From: Palsa-892 sp035556215
Lineage (GTDB): Bacteria > Pseudomonadota > Alphaproteobacteria > Rhizobiales > Xanthobacteraceae
DNA: 64,000 nt
Direction of reading: 5' to 3'
NCBI GenBank assembly: GCA_035556215.1
Contig: DATMFI010000026.1
Span: 124,001 to 188,000, forward strand
The first letter of the stretch is position 1. Every line of letters starts with the position of its first letter. This document shows positions 20,153 to 28,926 of the stretch, piece after piece. The translations under genes were made by a program, and so were the position numbers. The notes beneath the pieces were generated by a model. It made no database searches. It was not told the origin of the DNA and saw only the letters and a program-made list of their open reading frames with translations.

Positions 20153-20164
20153 CAACACGCCATC

Positions 20165-20896
20165 ATGCCGCTGATCGATTACGCCAACCCGCACCGTTTC
20201 CAGAGGCTCGCCGCCTGGCTGATCCCGCTTTTGGGCGTCGTGGCCGGAACGCTGATCGTGCTCGGGCTCGCGACGGGATGGGCCGCGCCCGCCGACTATC
20301 AGCAGGGCCAGATGGTCAAGGTGATGTACATCCACGTGCCGTTCGCCTGGCTCGCGCTCGGCGGCTACACGGTGATGGCGATCTCGGCGCTCGGCACGCT
20401 GGTGTGGCGGCATCCCCTGGCCGATGTTTCGGGGAAAGCGGCGGCGCAGGTCGGCGCGGTGTTCTGCTTTTTGTGTCTCGTCACCGGCGCGTTGTGGGGC
20501 CGTCCGACCTGGGGCACCTATTGGGACTGGGACCCGCGGCTCACCTCGGTGCTGGTGCTTTTCCTCCTTTATCTTGGCGTGCTCGCGCTGTGGCGCGCCT
20601 TCGACGATCCACTGCGCGCCGGGCGCGCCGCGGCGATCCTTGCGCTGGTCGGCTTCATCAATGTGCCGATCGTGAAGTTCTCGGTCGATTGGTGGAACTC
20701 CATTCACCAGGGTCCTTCGGTATCGAGGCTCGGCGCGCCGACGATCGACCCCTCGATGCTCTATCCGCTTTTGCTTTCGGCGGGCGGTTTCTTCGTGCTG
20801 TTCGCGGTGCTGCATATGGCATTGATGCGGAACGAGCTCTTGCGCCGCCGCGCGCGGACGCTGCGCATTCTGCAGGCGGCGGAGGCGGAGCGATGA
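20165..20896 (+). CDS. ccmC: Heme exporter/handling protein CcmC
   Basis: Inner-membrane protein that loads heme onto CcmE. It has 243 residues and six helices. The heme-handling tryptophan-rich WWD motif appears as WGRPTWGTYWDWDPRLTS, flanked by the conserved periplasmic histidines in YIHVPFAW and SIHQGPSV. Its start, with no clear Shine-Dalgarno sequence, follows the repeat-containing gap after ccmB. Its stop overlaps ccmD as ATGA. Confidence 0.97.
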   Translation: MPLIDYANPHRFQRLAAWLIPLLGVVAGTLIVLGLATGWAAPADYQQGQMVKVMYIHVPFAWLALGGYTVMAISALGTLVWRHPLADVSGKAAAQVGAVFCFLCLVTGALWGRPTWGTYWDWDPRLTSVLVLFLLYLGVLALWRAFDDPLRAGRAAAILALVGFINVPIVKFSVDWWNSIHQGPSVSRLGAPTIDPSMLYPLLLSAGGFFVLFAVLHMALMRNELLRRRARTLRILQAAEAER

Positions 20897-21054
20897 ATCT
20901 CTTTGCGGGCCTCGGGCCGCACGCCTTCTTCGTTCTCGCCGCCTATGGCGCCGCGGCGGTTTCGCTCGCGGCGTTGATGATCTGGATCGCGCTCGATTAT
21001 CGCGTGCAGCAACGGCGCGTGCGCGAGCTCGAAGAGCGCGTGCGGAAGCGCTGA
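20893..21054 (+). CDS. ccmD: Heme exporter protein CcmD
   Basis: Small single-helix subunit (53 residues) that keeps holo-CcmE within the CcmABC complex. It has an N-terminal GLGPHAFFVLAAYGAAAV membrane segment continuing to about residue 35, then a charged coiled tail rich in Arg/Glu (RVRELEERVRKR). This is the standard CcmD layout. It overlaps ccmC (ATGA) and ccmG (TGATG). It is recognised by position and topology as much as by sequence. Confidence 0.9.
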   Translation: MNLFAGLGPHAFFVLAAYGAAAVSLAALMIWIALDYRVQQRRVRELEERVRKR

Positions 21055-21605
21055 TGCGCCGCCTCCTGATCGCGCTGCCGCTTTTCGCATTCCTGGCGCT
21101 TGCGGCGTTGTTCTATTTCCGGCTCGGCGCGGGCGATCCGTCGGCGCTTCCTTCAGTGCTGATCGGGAAGCCTGCGCCGGCCAGCGCGCTGCCGCCGCTC
21201 GAAGGCCTGCAGCGCGACGGCGCGAATGTGCCGGGGCTGGAGCCCGCGCAATTCCAGGGGCGTATCACCATCGTGAATGTCTGGGCGTCGTGGTGCGTGC
21301 CGTGCCGCGACGAAGCGGCGCTTCTCGTTCGGCTTGCGGCCGACAAGCGTTTCCGCATCGTCGGTATCAATTACAAGGACGATCCGGAAAATGCCCGGCG
21401 GTTCCTTGCCCGTTTCGGCAACCCCTATGAGGCGGTCGGCGTCGATCGCGCCGGCCGCGCGGTGATCGATTGGGGCGTCTATGGCGTGCCGGAAACATTC
21501 GTTGTCGGGCGCGACGGCAAGATTGTCTTCAAGCTCGTCGGCCCGATCACCGAGGGCAATCTGCCGGCGCTCGCGCGCGAACTCGAGAAGGTCGCCGCGA
21601 AGTAA
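21054..21605 (+). CDS. ccmG: Thiol:disulfide interchange protein CcmG/DsbE
   Basis: Membrane-anchored periplasmic thioredoxin that reduces apocytochrome c for heme attachment. It has 183 residues. An N-terminal anchor spans residues 3-22, the active site WASWCVPCRDE has Cys81 and Cys84, and the cis-Pro loop is YGVPETFVV. GINYKDDPENARRFL is a family marker. The ATG overlaps the ccmD stop by one base. ccmE, ccmF, ccmH and ccmI are not in the window, so the maturation genes are split, which is usual in this group. Confidence 0.96.
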   Translation: MRRLLIALPLFAFLALAALFYFRLGAGDPSALPSVLIGKPAPASALPPLEGLQRDGANVPGLEPAQFQGRITIVNVWASWCVPCRDEAALLVRLAADKRFRIVGINYKDDPENARRFLARFGNPYEAVGVDRAGRAVIDWGVYGVPETFVVGRDGKIVFKLVGPITEGNLPALARELEKVAAK

Positions 21606-21608
21606 CGC

Positions 21609-22178
21609 TCAGTTTTCGGGCTTGATCTGATAGCGCAGGAACACCGGCGTCTGCGCCAGCGCGAACAAAATCGTCAGCGGCAGAAAGCCGAAGGTCTTGA
21701 ACGCGACCCAGGTATCGGTCGAGACCGAGCGCCAGATGATCTCATTGAGTGCCGCGAGCACCAGAAAGAAAACGGCCCAGCGCCAGGTGAGAATCCTCCA
21801 GCCCTTTTCGGTAAGATGAAATGCGCCCTCAAGCACCGTTTCGAGGAGCGGCCGGCCGGTGGCGAGGCCCGCGAAGAGAATGACGCTGAACATGATATAG
21901 ATGATCGTCGGCTTCATCTTGATGAAGGTGTCGTTATGCAGCCACAAGGTGAGCGCGCCGAAGACGAGCACGATGCCGGCGGTGACGATCGGCAGTACCG
22001 GCAGGCGGTGCAGCAGCACATATTGAACCGCGAGCGCAATGACGATCGCGACCATGAACGCGCCGGTGGCGAAGAAAATGCCGCGGTAGCTATTGGCGAA
22101 GAAGAATAAAAGCAGCGGCCCGAAATCAAGCAGCAGTTTGAGTAACGGGTTGAGCTGTTTCTTATTCGCGGCGGCCAT
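21609..22178 (-). CDS. yciB: Septation protein A / YciB-type inner membrane protein
   Basis: A 189-residue protein with five to six helices. The conserved starter is LNPLLKLLLDFGPLLLFFFANS, with KMKPTIIYIMF and LTWRWAVFFLVLAALNEIIWR later in the protein. YciB/IspZ proteins affect septation and envelope integrity; the mechanism is unclear. It is last in dapF-mtaB-ftsY-yciB on the minus strand, 30 bp after ftsY. It converges on ccmG with 3 bp between stops and no visible terminator. Confidence 0.93.
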   Translation of the reverse strand: MAAANKKQLNPLLKLLLDFGPLLLFFFANSYRGIFFATGAFMVAIVIALAVQYVLLHRLPVLPIVTAGIVLVFGALTLWLHNDTFIKMKPTIIYIMFSVILFAGLATGRPLLETVLEGAFHLTEKGWRILTWRWAVFFLVLAALNEIIWRSVSTDTWVAFKTFGFLPLTILFALAQTPVFLRYQIKPEN

Positions 22179-22208
22179 GCCCGTTAGTGCCCTGTTGGCC
22201 GGCTCCGA

Positions 22209-23138
22209 TCAAGCGGTCTCGGCGTCTTCGGAAAGGCCCACCAGCGCGCGGGAAAACGCCCTGGCGTCGAACGGCGCAAGGTCTTCGAGGCTTTCGCCGA
22301 CGCCGATGAAATGCACGGGAAGGCCGAATTTCGCGGCGAGCGCGACGAGAATGCCGCCCTTGGCCGTGCCGTCCAGCTTGGTGATGACGAGGCCGGTGAC
22401 GCCCGCCGTCTTGCCGAAGGCTTCGACCTGCGAAAGCGCATTCTGGCCGACCGTCGCGTCCAGCACCAGCAGCACCGCATGGGGCGCGGTGGCGTCGAGC
22501 TTCTTGATGACACGGTTGATCTTCTCGAGTTCGTCCATCAGCGCCGCCTTGTTCTGCAGGCGGCCGGCGGTGTCGATCAGCAGAATATCGCTGTTCCCGG
22601 CGCGCGCTTTCTCGAGCGCCTCGAAGGCAACGCCGGCGGGGTCGGCGCCGGGTGCTTTGGCGATTACCGGCGCGCCGGTGCGCTCGCCCCAGACCTTGAG
22701 CTGATCGATGGCGGCGGCGCGGAACGTATCGGCGGCGGCGAGCATGACTTTATTGCCGTTCTCCGAAAGACGCGCGGCGATCTTGCCGAGCGTCGTCGTC
22801 TTGCCCGAACCGTTGACGCCGACGGCCAAGGTTACGAACGGCTTGTGCGCAGGATCGGATGTGAAAGGCTGCGCGACCGGGGCGAGAATCTTTTCGATCT
22901 CGTTCGCAACGAGCACGCGAATCTCGTGATCCTCGAGCGAACGGCCGGGGCGGGAATCGCTGACGGCTTTCGCGATCTTCACCGCCGTATCGGTGCCGAC
23001 ATCGGCCTGGATGAGAAGCTCCTCGAGTTCTTCGACCGTCGCGGCATCCAGCTTGCGCGCGGCTAGTCCCTTGAAGCCGGAGCCGAGTTTCGAAGCCGAC
23101 CGCGAAAGCCCGGAGGTAAGGCGTTTCCAGAAACTCAT
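22209..23138 (-). CDS. ftsY: Signal recognition particle receptor FtsY
   Basis: SRP receptor GTPase that docks ribosome-SRP complexes at the membrane. It has 309 residues and is a compact form with only a short A region (MSFWKRLTSGLSRSASKLGSG) before the NG domain. GVNGSGKTTT is at residues 107-116, DTAGR in LIDTAGRLQNK and TKLDGTAKGG near the end. The start overlaps the mtaB stop by 4 bases. Its partner ffh is about 4 kb upstream on the opposite strand. Confidence 0.97.
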   Translation of the reverse strand: MSFWKRLTSGLSRSASKLGSGFKGLAARKLDAATVEELEELLIQADVGTDTAVKIAKAVSDSRPGRSLEDHEIRVLVANEIEKILAPVAQPFTSDPAHKPFVTLAVGVNGSGKTTTLGKIAARLSENGNKVMLAAADTFRAAAIDQLKVWGERTGAPVIAKAPGADPAGVAFEALEKARAGNSDILLIDTAGRLQNKAALMDELEKINRVIKKLDATAPHAVLLVLDATVGQNALSQVEAFGKTAGVTGLVITKLDGTAKGGILVALAAKFGLPVHFIGVGESLEDLAPFDARAFSRALVGLSEDAETA

Positions 23139-24394
23139 GCGGCGATCAGCTTTCTGCCGTCGTGACCGGCGATCCGAACTTCTCCGATGGTGCCTGCGTC
23201 GGCCTCGCGCGCGAGTTTCACTTCAGTGAAGTCGTCGCAGCGCGCGGCGTTGCGTTCGGCGAGCACGCGAACATTGCGGCCGATCTTGCCCGCGAGATGG
23301 CGGCGGAGCGCGATATCGCCTTTGTCGCGCAGGCGCGCGGCGCGCTCCCTGGCGATACGCCGGCCGAGCTGCGGCATCTTCGCCGCCGGCGTGCCCGTAC
23401 GGGCCGAGAACGGGAAAACGTGGAGAAACGTGAGGCCGCAATCTTCGACAAGCGCGAGCGAGTTGCGGAATTGCGCTTCAGTCTCGGTCGGGAAGCCGGC
23501 GATGATGTCGGCGCCGAATACGATGTCGGGGCGAAGGCGGCGCATCTCATCGCAAAAAGCGACCGATTGCGCGCGCGAGTGGCGGCGTTTCATACGTTTC
23601 AAGATCAGGTCGTCGCCCGCCTGCAGGGAAAGATGCAGATGCGGCATCAAGCGTTGTTCTTCGGCGAAGGCCTTCAAGAGATCGTCATCGGCTTCGACCG
23701 AATCGATGGACGAGATTCGGAGACGCGGCAGTTCCGGCACATGCTTGAGGATCGCGCGCACCAGCGCGCCAAGGCGCGGCGTGCCGGGCAAGTCGCCGCC
23801 CCAGGCGGTGAGATCGACGCCGGTCAGCACGACTTCGCGATAATCGTTTTCGACGAGCTTGCGGATTTGCGTGACGACATCGCCCATCGGCACCGAGCGT
23901 GACGGGCCGCGGCCGTATGGAATAATGCAGAACGTGCAGCGATGATCACAGCCGTTCTGCACCTGCACAAAGGCGCGGGTGCGGCCTTCGAAACCTTCGG
24001 CGAGATGCAGCGCCGTTTCGCGCATCGATTCCAAATCGCCAACCAAAATCTTTTCTTCAGTAGACACGCCAAAATCGAAAGCCCGCTTCGCGGCAGCCCA
24101 GCTTTCGGGCACGGTTTTGAAACCGTTGCCGATGACGCGATCGACTTCGGGCATTTGCGCAAAAGCCGCGGGCTCGGTCTGCGCGGCGCAGCCGGTGACG
24201 ACGATTTTCGCGTTCGGCTGCTCGCGGCGGATGCGGCGGATGGTCTGGCGCGCCTGCGCGACCGCTTCGGCGGTCACGGCGCAGGAGTTGAGGATCACGG
24301 TGTTCGCAAGCCCTGCATCATTCGCTTCGCGGCGGATGATTTCGGATTCGGCTGCGTTCAGCCGGCAGCCGAAGGTGACGACTTCAACACTCAT
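23135..24394 (-). CDS. mtaB: tRNA t6A37 methylthiotransferase MtaB
   Basis: Radical SAM methylthiotransferase making ms2t6A at position 37 of ANN-decoding tRNAs. It has 419 residues. The N-terminal UPF0004 domain has three cluster cysteines, C10, C38 and C69. The radical SAM motif C149-x3-C153-x2-C156 (NGCDHRCTFCIIPYGRG) follows, and a C-terminal TRAM-like region closes the protein. The opening VEVVTFGCRLNAAE is typical of MtaB rather than MiaB. It lies 9 bp after dapF and overlaps ftsY. Confidence 0.96.
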   Translation of the reverse strand: MSVEVVTFGCRLNAAESEIIRREANDAGLANTVILNSCAVTAEAVAQARQTIRRIRREQPNAKIVVTGCAAQTEPAAFAQMPEVDRVIGNGFKTVPESWAAAKRAFDFGVSTEEKILVGDLESMRETALHLAEGFEGRTRAFVQVQNGCDHRCTFCIIPYGRGPSRSVPMGDVVTQIRKLVENDYREVVLTGVDLTAWGGDLPGTPRLGALVRAILKHVPELPRLRISSIDSVEADDDLLKAFAEEQRLMPHLHLSLQAGDDLILKRMKRRHSRAQSVAFCDEMRRLRPDIVFGADIIAGFPTETEAQFRNSLALVEDCGLTFLHVFPFSARTGTPAAKMPQLGRRIARERAARLRDKGDIALRRHLAGKIGRNVRVLAERNAARCDDFTEVKLAREADAGTIGEVRIAGHDGRKLIAA

Positions 24395-24403
24395 CTTGAA
24401 CGC

Positions 24404-25282
24404 TCATCTCGCGCAACGGTCCGTGAGCATCGAGGGATCGAGCGTGCCCTCAAATTCCATCTCGACCGGGCCGGTCATCAGGATGTGGCCGTCGCCGGCG
24501 CGCCAATCAATGAAAAGATCGCCGCCCGGCAGTGTCACACGCACTTTGTGTTCGGTGCGCTTGGTGCGCGTGGCGGAAACGGCGGCGGCGCAGGCGGCCG
24601 AGCCGCAAGCGCGCGTCAGCCCCGCACCGCGCTCCCACGTCTTGAGAATGATGTGCTCGGCCGATACCACCCTGGCGAGCGAGATATTGGCACGCTCGGG
24701 GAAGATCGGATGGTTTTCCAGAAGCGGGCCGAAGCGCGCGAGATCGTAGGCTTCGACGTCATCGACCCAGAAGATCGCATGCGGGTTGCCGACATTCACC
24801 ACCGACGGCGAATGCAGCACCGGCTTGTCGATCGGGCCGACCTGAAGTTCGATCGCGCGGGTATCGCGGAATTCCTCAGCAAGCGGAATCTCGTTCCAGG
24901 CAAAATGCGGCGTACCCATATCGACGGTGATCGAGCGCGGTGCATCCTCGATCTTGCACGGAATGAGCCCCGCGCTGGTCTCGAACGCGAATGTATCCTT
25001 GCCGCTTGCTTTGGCTTCGAGTGCCGCGACGCAGCGCATGCCGTTGCCGCAGGCGCCGGCTTCCGAGCCGTCGGCGTTATAGATGCGCACGAAGGCGCGG
25101 GTATCGCCGCGCTTGGGCGGATAGAGCACCATCAGCTGGTCGAAGGGCACGGCGGAGGGGCGTGCGAGCGCTTTCGCCTCGGCGGCTTCGACCGGAACCG
25201 GATGCGCGCGCAGGTCGAGCACCACGATCTCGTTGCCGAGGCCGTTCATCTTCACAAAATGGCGATTTGCCAGCGCGCTCAT
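24404..25282 (-). CDS. dapF: Diaminopimelate epimerase
   Basis: Cofactor-free racemase converting LL- to meso-diaminopimelate for lysine and peptidoglycan. From ATG 25282 it has 292 residues. Catalytic thiols are Cys78 (ACGNGMRC) and Cys226 (RACGSAACAA). FVKMNGLGNEIVV is the family N-terminus and fixes the start region; in-frame starts upstream to 25408 add residues without similarity. First gene of dapF-mtaB-ftsY-yciB. Confidence 0.96.
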   Translation of the reverse strand: MSALANRHFVKMNGLGNEIVVLDLRAHPVPVEAAEAKALARPSAVPFDQLMVLYPPKRGDTRAFVRIYNADGSEAGACGNGMRCVAALEAKASGKDTFAFETSAGLIPCKIEDAPRSITVDMGTPHFAWNEIPLAEEFRDTRAIELQVGPIDKPVLHSPSVVNVGNPHAIFWVDDVEAYDLARFGPLLENHPIFPERANISLARVVSAEHIILKTWERGAGLTRACGSAACAAAVSATRTKRTEHKVRVTLPGGDLFIDWRAGDGHILMTGPVEMEFEGTLDPSMLTDRCAR

Positions 25283-25447
25283 GGACGATCCGTTGTGCGC
25301 ATGTCTGTTGCGCATATGTGCTGACTTATATGTGAAAGCGGGCGCGCTTTGCGAGTCCGGCCGTTCATTTTCAGGACAGGTTGGATTTGCTATGAATCGG
25401 CCATTCACGGCGATTTACGGCGGCCGGCAAGCGGAGAGAACCCGACC

Positions 25448-26053
25448 ATGACCCTCTTTCGCGCGAGCTTCGGATGGCTGGTGGCTCTTGTGCTTCTCGG
25501 TGCGCCATTTACCGCATATGCGCAGACCGCCAAGGATGTGTCGAAGGATGCGCCGGTAGCGTCGGATCAGACCGCGACGACCGATGAAGTTTTCGGCGAA
25601 GAAGTGACGATGCCGGAGCGCACGCTGCTCCTGCGGCGGGTCAGCACGAGCTGGGACGAGGCGTGGGCGAGCATCGTCGAGGCCTTCAAGGAAGTGCGGG
25701 CCGATGCCGAGAGGCTGAAAGTAAAAGTGAACGGCAATCCGCTGGTGATCTATCGGTCGACCGCCGACGACAGCTTCGAATTCGACGCGGCACTCCCGAT
25801 CGAGGCGGCACCGGCGACGCCGCCGAGCGAAGAGGGCCTGCAGGTTGCGCCGGCGCGGGCCGGCAAGGCGCTCAAGTTCATTTATCGCGGCCCGTTCGAC
25901 GCAATGGATTCCACTTACGAGCTGATTTCGAACTTCATCGACTCGAAGAAGGCCAATGCCGAGGATCTTTCGATCGAGGAATATGTCTCCGATCCCGCGA
26001 CGACCAAGCCGTCGGAGATCGTTATCAATATCTACATGCCGCTGAAAAAATAG
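25448..26053 (+). CDS. Secreted GyrI-like (AraC effector-binding-like) protein
   Basis: A 201-residue exported protein: signal peptide MTLFRASFGWLVALVLLGAPFTAYAQ, an acidic linker, then one domain. GNPLVIYRS, FEFDAALPIE and FIYRGPFDAMDSTYELISNFI match the SOUL/GyrI-like effector-binding fold (bacterial transcription effector-binding). Exported versions are common in alphaproteobacteria; ligand unknown. GGAGAG precedes the ATG at 25448. It ends 1 bp before the convergent metallo-hydrolase gene. Confidence 0.75.
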   Translation: MTLFRASFGWLVALVLLGAPFTAYAQTAKDVSKDAPVASDQTATTDEVFGEEVTMPERTLLLRRVSTSWDEAWASIVEAFKEVRADAERLKVKVNGNPLVIYRSTADDSFEFDAALPIEAAPATPPSEEGLQVAPARAGKALKFIYRGPFDAMDSTYELISNFIDSKKANAEDLSIEEYVSDPATTKPSEIVINIYMPLKK

Positions 26054-26054
26054 C

Positions 26055-27116
26055 TCAGGCGATTTCCCAGGTTTGTCCCGGATCGAACGCGCGGAATTTT
26101 TCCGCTGCGATGTTCGCTGTCCGTAGCGCGGCTGCAAGTTCCGCGCGCGGCGCGCCGATCGCTTCATCGGCAAGCTGAAACGTGCCGAAGTGATAGGCGA
26201 GCGCCTGTTCGGCGCCGCAATCCTGCAACGCGCGCACGGCTTCTTCCGGATTCATGTGCATGTTCTTCATGAACCAGCGCGGCTCGTAAGCGCCGATGGG
26301 GAGAACCGCAAGCTTCGGTTTGCCGAACTGCTCGCGCACAAAACGGAAATGACGGCCGTCGCCATAGCCGGTATCGCCTGCGACATAAATCGTGCCGGCG
26401 GATGTTTGTACGACGAAGCCAGCCCACAGCGCCTTGTTGCGATCGAGCATACCGCGTGCCGACCAGTGGCGCGCCGGCACGAGCGTCACCTGTGCCGCCG
26501 GAGATAGCGGAATGGTTTGCAGCCAATCGTATGCTTGAGCGCCGATCGCCGCATCGTGCGCATGCATGATGGTGTCGTTGCCGAGCGGCGTAATGACACG
26601 CGGCTTGTGCGCTTGTGCGAGGCGCGAGAGCGTCGCGACATCGAGATGATCGTAATGACAATGCGTGACGAAAACGAAGTCGATCGGCGGCAGGCGATCG
26701 AATGGAATGCCCGGCTCGTTGACCCGTTTTGGCCCGGCGAAGGTGAAGGGCGAGGCGCGCTCCGACCATACCGGATCGAACATGAGGTTCAGTCCCGCCG
26801 CCTGAATGAGTACGCTGGCGTGGCCGATAAAGGAGAGGCGGATGCCGTTCGTCACGCGCGCTGGCGGCTCGTCGCGATACTGGCTCGGAACCGAAAGCGG
26901 CCAGGGCCTGGCTTTCTCCGACAGTTTCCAGCGCACGAGCGAGGCAAGGCTGTTCGGCGGCGCGCCATGGGGATCAAAGAAGCGCAGGCCGTCGAAATGG
27001 TCGGACGGGGGCCCGTCATAATAACGGGAGAGCCGGGCTTGGGCTGCGCCGCCCGCGCCGCCGATCGCGGCAAAGGCGGCAAGGCCTGCGAACAATTTGC
27101 GGCGGGTGAGCTTCAT
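26055..27116 (-). CDS. Tat-exported MBL-fold metallo-hydrolase (NAPE-PLD-like)
   Basis: A 353-residue metallo-beta-lactamase-fold hydrolase. The metal-binding motif THCHYDHLD is at 151-159, with further ligand regions in ARHWSARG, YVAGDTGYGDG and the C-terminal HFGTFQLADE. The insertion WSERASPFTFAGPKR is typical of the N-acylphosphatidylethanolamine phospholipase D-like branch (UlaG-like). The N-terminus MKLTRRKLFAGLAAFAA has a twin-arginine motif, so export folded through Tat is likely. Lipid hydrolysis is a family-based suggestion. Single gene, divergent from ffh. Confidence 0.85.
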   Translation of the reverse strand: MKLTRRKLFAGLAAFAAIGGAGGAAQARLSRYYDGPPSDHFDGLRFFDPHGAPPNSLASLVRWKLSEKARPWPLSVPSQYRDEPPARVTNGIRLSFIGHASVLIQAAGLNLMFDPVWSERASPFTFAGPKRVNEPGIPFDRLPPIDFVFVTHCHYDHLDVATLSRLAQAHKPRVITPLGNDTIMHAHDAAIGAQAYDWLQTIPLSPAAQVTLVPARHWSARGMLDRNKALWAGFVVQTSAGTIYVAGDTGYGDGRHFRFVREQFGKPKLAVLPIGAYEPRWFMKNMHMNPEEAVRALQDCGAEQALAYHFGTFQLADEAIGAPRAELAAALRTANIAAEKFRAFDPGQTWEIA

Positions 27117-27303
27117 GCGAGAGGCGATCTAGCACGAAAAAGGCCGAATTTACGGTCATATTGACTTGATCGGGAGCCGCCCCTAGGTTCCCGCCCGCTT
27201 ACGAAGTTCGCGAGCAAAAACCCCGCCCACCGGCCCATTCGAGAGACCGGGGGTCAACGCCCGACAGCGCGATGCGCCCTCGGGCGCGAAAGTGTTTGGA
27301 GCA

Positions 27304-28884
27304 ATGTTCGACAGCCTGTCGGATAAAATCGGCGGCATATTGAACCGCCTCACCGGCCGCGGCGCGCTTTCCGAGAGCGACGTTAACGAGGCCATGCGTG
27401 AGGTGCGCCGGGCATTGCTGGAAGCCGACGTTTCGCTGGAAGTCGCGCGCGGCTTCATCGAGCGCGTTACGGCGCGCGCGGTCGGCGCCGAGGTCATCCG
27501 CTCGGTGACGCCGGGCCAGATGGTCGTGAAGATCGTGCATGATGAGCTCGTGAATGTGCTCGGCTCCGACGCCAAGCCCATCGACCTTCATGCCGCGGCA
27601 CCCGTGCCGATCCTGATGGCCGGCCTGCAGGGCTCGGGCAAAACGACGACGACGGCGAAGATCGCGAAGCGTCTCAAGGAGAAATTGAAGAAGAAGCCGT
27701 TCATGGCTTCGCTCGACACGCGCCGCCCGGCGGCGATGGAGCAGCTTGCCGTATTGGGCCGCGAGATCGGCGTCGAGACGCTGCCGATCGTTGCGGGCGA
27801 GAACGCGGTGCAGATCACCAGGCGCGCGATGGCGGCCGCGCGCGTGAACGGTTGCGACGTCTTGCTGCTCGATACCGCGGGCCGTGTCACCGTCGATGAA
27901 GAGTTGATGCAGGAACTCGCGGAAGTGAAGGCGGCCGCGAATCCGCACGAAATTCTGCTGGTTGCCGACAGCCTCACCGGTCAGGATGCCGTGACGACCG
28001 CACGCGCTTTCGACCAGCGCCTCGACGTCACCGGCATCGTGCTGACCCGTGTTGACGGCGACGGTCGCGGCGGTGCGGCGCTTTCGATGCGCGCGGTCAC
28101 GGGCAAGCCGATCAAGCTCATCGGTGTCGGCGAGCGCATGGATGCGCTCGAAGACTTTGACCCCTCGCGTATCGCCGGCCGCATTCTCGGCATGGGCGAC
28201 GTGGTGTCCCTGGTTGAAAAGGCCGCCGAAAATCTCGACCTCGAGAAGGCGAAGGCGGCCGCCGAGAAGATGCGCTCGGGCAAGTTCGATCTTTCCGACA
28301 TGCGCGATCAGCTCGAGCAGATGAAAAAGATCGGCGGCATCTCGGGCATGCTCGGCATGCTGCCGGGGGTCGCCAAGATGAAGAACCAGATTGCCGCCGC
28401 AAATCTCGACGATGGCATGTTGAAGCGCCAGACCGCGATCATCGATTCGATGACGCCGAAGGAGCGCAAGAATCCGGATGTTCTTAAGGCAAGCCGCAAG
28501 AAGCGAATTGCGGCGGGTTCGGGCACCAAGGTCGAGGAGATCAACAGGCTCCTCAAGATGCATCGCCAAATGTCCGACACCATGAAGATGATGAACAAGG
28601 GCGGGCGCGGCGCGATGCAAGGCCTCGGCAATCTTTTGGGGTTCGGCGGCGGCGGGATGCCGACGCCGGAGCAGATGCAGAAGATGGCGGAACAGATGCC
28701 GGGCGGCCCAGGCAGCTTAACCGGGGGCATGCCGGAGAAATTTCCTGGACTTCCGGGACAAGGGCTTCCGGGACAAGGACTTCCCGGACAAGGATTGCCT
28801 GGAAAACCGGGCTTGCCGGGATTGGGCGGCCTGCCGGGCCTTCCCGGGCTTGGCGGCCTTCCGAAAGACTTCAAGAAGAAATGA
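27304..28884 (+). CDS. ffh: Signal recognition particle protein Ffh
   Basis: SRP54 GTPase binding signal peptides and 4.5S RNA. From ATG 27304 it has 526 residues: N domain to ~95, G domain with GLQGSGKTTT (107-116) and DTAGR, then the methionine-rich M domain (~330-440) with SGSGTK-type RNA-binding helix (IAAGSGTKVEEI). The C-terminal ~40 residues are a glycine/leucine/proline tail of GLPGQ-like repeats encoded by a 15-bp tandem repeat, then PKDFKKK. A GTG 12 bp upstream is possible but homologues begin MFDSLSDK. Heads the ribosomal cluster that follows. Confidence 0.97.
   Translation: MFDSLSDKIGGILNRLTGRGALSESDVNEAMREVRRALLEADVSLEVARGFIERVTARAVGAEVIRSVTPGQMVVKIVHDELVNVLGSDAKPIDLHAAAPVPILMAGLQGSGKTTTTAKIAKRLKEKLKKKPFMASLDTRRPAAMEQLAVLGREIGVETLPIVAGENAVQITRRAMAAARVNGCDVLLLDTAGRVTVDEELMQELAEVKAAANPHEILLVADSLTGQDAVTTARAFDQRLDVTGIVLTRVDGDGRGGAALSMRAVTGKPIKLIGVGERMDALEDFDPSRIAGRILGMGDVVSLVEKAAENLDLEKAKAAAEKMRSGKFDLSDMRDQLEQMKKIGGISGMLGMLPGVAKMKNQIAAANLDDGMLKRQTAIIDSMTPKERKNPDVLKASRKKRIAAGSGTKVEEINRLLKMHRQMSDTMKMMNKGGRGAMQGLGNLLGFGGGGMPTPEQMQKMAEQMPGGPGSLTGGMPEKFPGLPGQGLPGQGLPGQGLPGKPGLPGLGGLPGLPGLGGLPKDFKKK
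28747..28806. repeat. 15-bp tandem repeat in the ffh 3' end
   Basis: Four 15-mers at 28747, 28762, 28777 and 28792 with core GGACTTCCSGGACAA, each encoding GLPGQ (the last GLPGK). They continue as decayed copies to about 28860. The product is a collagen-like Gly-Leu-Pro-Gly tail. Confidence 0.85.
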
Positions 28885-28926
28885 ACCTTTAGAGAAATCA
28901 GCGAAATCAGCGAAAGGAACTGAACA

